Assembly: GCA_031271275.1 (NCBI GenBank) | Contig: JAISWA010000120.1 | Coordinates: 1 to 12,124 of the forward strand | DNA length: 12,124 nucleotides | Direction of reading: 5' to 3' | From: Clostridiales bacterium | GTDB lineage: Bacteria > Bacillota > Clostridia > Lachnospirales > WQUN01 | Shown: one piece after another, positions 11,055 through 12,124 of the stretch | Layout: each line of letters opens with the position of its first letter | Numbering within the stretch: position 1 is the stretch's first letter | Notes under the pieces: model-generated | Databases searched by the model: none | The model's input: the letters and a program-made list of their open reading frames with translations, nothing else | What the model was told of the DNA's origin: nothing | Program-made: the position numbers and the translations under genes

Positions 11055-12124
11055 ATGCGCAAGGAAGATATTTTACGGCTTGCCAAAGAAAAGGAAATCG
11101 ACTTTATGCGCCTGCAGTTCGTGGATATTTTCGGCACGATGAAGAACGTCGCCGTCACCGTGGCGGAGCTTGAGCGCGTACTGACCGACGGCGTGATGTT
11201 CGACGGCTCGTCCATCGAGGGCTTTGTGCGCATCGAGGAATCCGACATGATACTGCGACCCGACCCGTCCACGTTTACGGTGCTCCCGTGGTTTACGGAG
11301 CACAAATTGGCGCGGTTGATCTGCGACGTCTACCGGCCCGACGGCAGCCCCTTCGAGGGCGACCCGCGTTACTGCCTGCGCCGGGCGATTACCCAGGCGT
11401 CGGACATGGGCTACGACTTTTTTGTCGGTCCGGAATGCGAGTTCTTTCTGTTCTCCCCCAACGGGGAAGGGAACCCGACGACCGTTACCCACGACCGGGC
11501 GGGGTATTTTGACCTGGCGCCCATCGACAACGGCGAGGACGCCCGTATCGGAATGGTCAAGACCCTCATGGAAATGGGGTTTAAAATAGAAGCCGCCCAC
11601 CACGAAAGTTCCCCCGGGCAGCACGAAATCGATTTTAAATACGACAACGCCCTGTATTCGGCGGACAATATCGCCACCTTCAAGTTGGTGGTGAAGGTGG
11701 TGGCTAAAAAGTACGGCCTGCACGCCACGTTTATGCCCAAACCGCTGAGCACCGAGAACGGGAACGGAATGCACTGCAACATGTCGCTGTTTAAGGGCGG
11801 CAAAAACGCGTTCTATGACCCGTCAGACAAAAGCGGGCTTTCCCAGGAGGCGTACTGGTTTATGGGCGGGCTGATGAAACACGCCCGGGGCATGGCGGCC
11901 GTCACGAACCCGTTGGTCAATTCCTATAAGCGACTGGTCCCCGGCTACGAAGCGCCGGTTTACATCGCGTGGTCCATGGCAAACCGCAGTCCGTTGGTGC
12001 GCGTGCCGGTGGCGCGGGGCGTGGGCACCCGGTTGGAGCTTCGCCACCCCGACCCTTCCTGCAACCCGTACCTGGCGTTGGCGGTGATGCTCGTCAGCGG
12101 GATGGACGGCATCCGCAACCAAAT
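11055..12124 (+). CDS. glnA: Glutamine synthetase type I (3' end beyond window)
   Basis: The gene makes glutamine from glutamate, ammonia and ATP. About 356 codons are visible, open at the window end. Typical GSI features: LQFVDIFGTMKNVAV near residues 21-35, FDGSSIEGF, the metal-site segment GPECEFFLF, HHESSPGQHEIDF, the GNGMHCN segment (usually GSGMH), NPLVNSYKRLVPGYEAPVY and RSPLVRVPVARG ... RLELRHPDPSCNPYLA. The lack of extra internal segments suggests the shorter GSI-alpha form of Bacillota, which is usually feedback-regulated rather than adenylylated; the decisive C-terminal part is not in view. ATG 11055 has AAGGGGA with about 7-nt spacing. It is separated from scpB by repeats and probably transcribed on its own. 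Confidence 0.96.
   Translation, partial: MRKEDILRLAKEKEIDFMRLQFVDIFGTMKNVAVTVAELERVLTDGVMFDGSSIEGFVRIEESDMILRPDPSTFTVLPWFTEHKLARLICDVYRPDGSPFEGDPRYCLRRAITQASDMGYDFFVGPECEFFLFSPNGEGNPTTVTHDRAGYFDLAPIDNGEDARIGMVKTLMEMGFKIEAAHHESSPGQHEIDFKYDNALYSADNIATFKLVVKVVAKKYGLHATFMPKPLSTENGNGMHCNMSLFKGGKNAFYDPSDKSGLSQEAYWFMGGLMKHARGMAAVTNPLVNSYKRLVPGYEAPVYIAWSMANRSPLVRVPVARGVGTRLELRHPDPSCNPYLALAVMLVSGMDGIRNQ

Noticed and set aside
11073..11774. Minus-strand open frame (about 233 codons) inside glnA
   Set aside because: It shadows clear GSI motifs on the plus strand and shows no recognisable domain.

Overview
The window looks like a chromosomal segment of a fairly G+C-rich Bacillota member, most likely a Clostridia relative. 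The grounds are the gene order rplU-prp-rpmA-obg-yhbY with a Prp-type cleavable N-terminus on L27, a T-box element in front of pheST, an M50-like membrane protein placed directly before scpA-scpB, and strong GGAGG-type ribosome binding sites. No genus can be named from the sequence alone.

Layout: 1-348 is A+T-rich noncoding DNA with several mutually exclusive hairpins. 349-990 is a HicA/HicB toxin-antitoxin cassette behind a perfect 16-bp palindrome; the toxin's best start leads into an A7 tract and out of frame. 991-2113 is a ribosomal operon (promoter, structured leader, L21, Prp protease, L27, terminator). 2119-3866 holds a hairpin leader, Obg GTPase, the CRM-domain protein YhbY and a terminator. 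3867-5134 is a small accessory island: phased T/A tracts, a 12-bp inverted repeat, two tiny overlapping ORFs (25 and 43 codons, the second shaped like an exported propeptide) and a convergent XRE-HTH/TPR regulator of RRNPP type. 5194-8887 is an inverted repeat, a promoter, an unusually short T-box leader, pheS and pheT. 8884-10888 is an M50-like protein with HExxK in place of HExxH, then scpA and scpB, each joined by 4-base overlaps to its neighbour. A palindromic repeat plus a 22-23 bp tandem repeat runs from the end of scpB, and glnA (cut by the window end) follows.

How it works together: most of the window is core translation, ribosome assembly, tRNA charging, chromosome segregation and nitrogen assimilation. 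Prp is known in other Bacillota to cut the L27 N-terminus, and its substrate is encoded next to it. The parts most likely to be new are (i) the candidate peptide/RRNPP-regulator pair, (ii) the hicA start that needs a -1 frameshift, (iii) the pheST T-box with little room for a canonical Stem I and with a terminator loop complementary to the Shine-Dalgarno, and (iv) the M50 homologue lacking a zinc-ligand histidine. All functions are read from sequence features and family memory; no searches were run.
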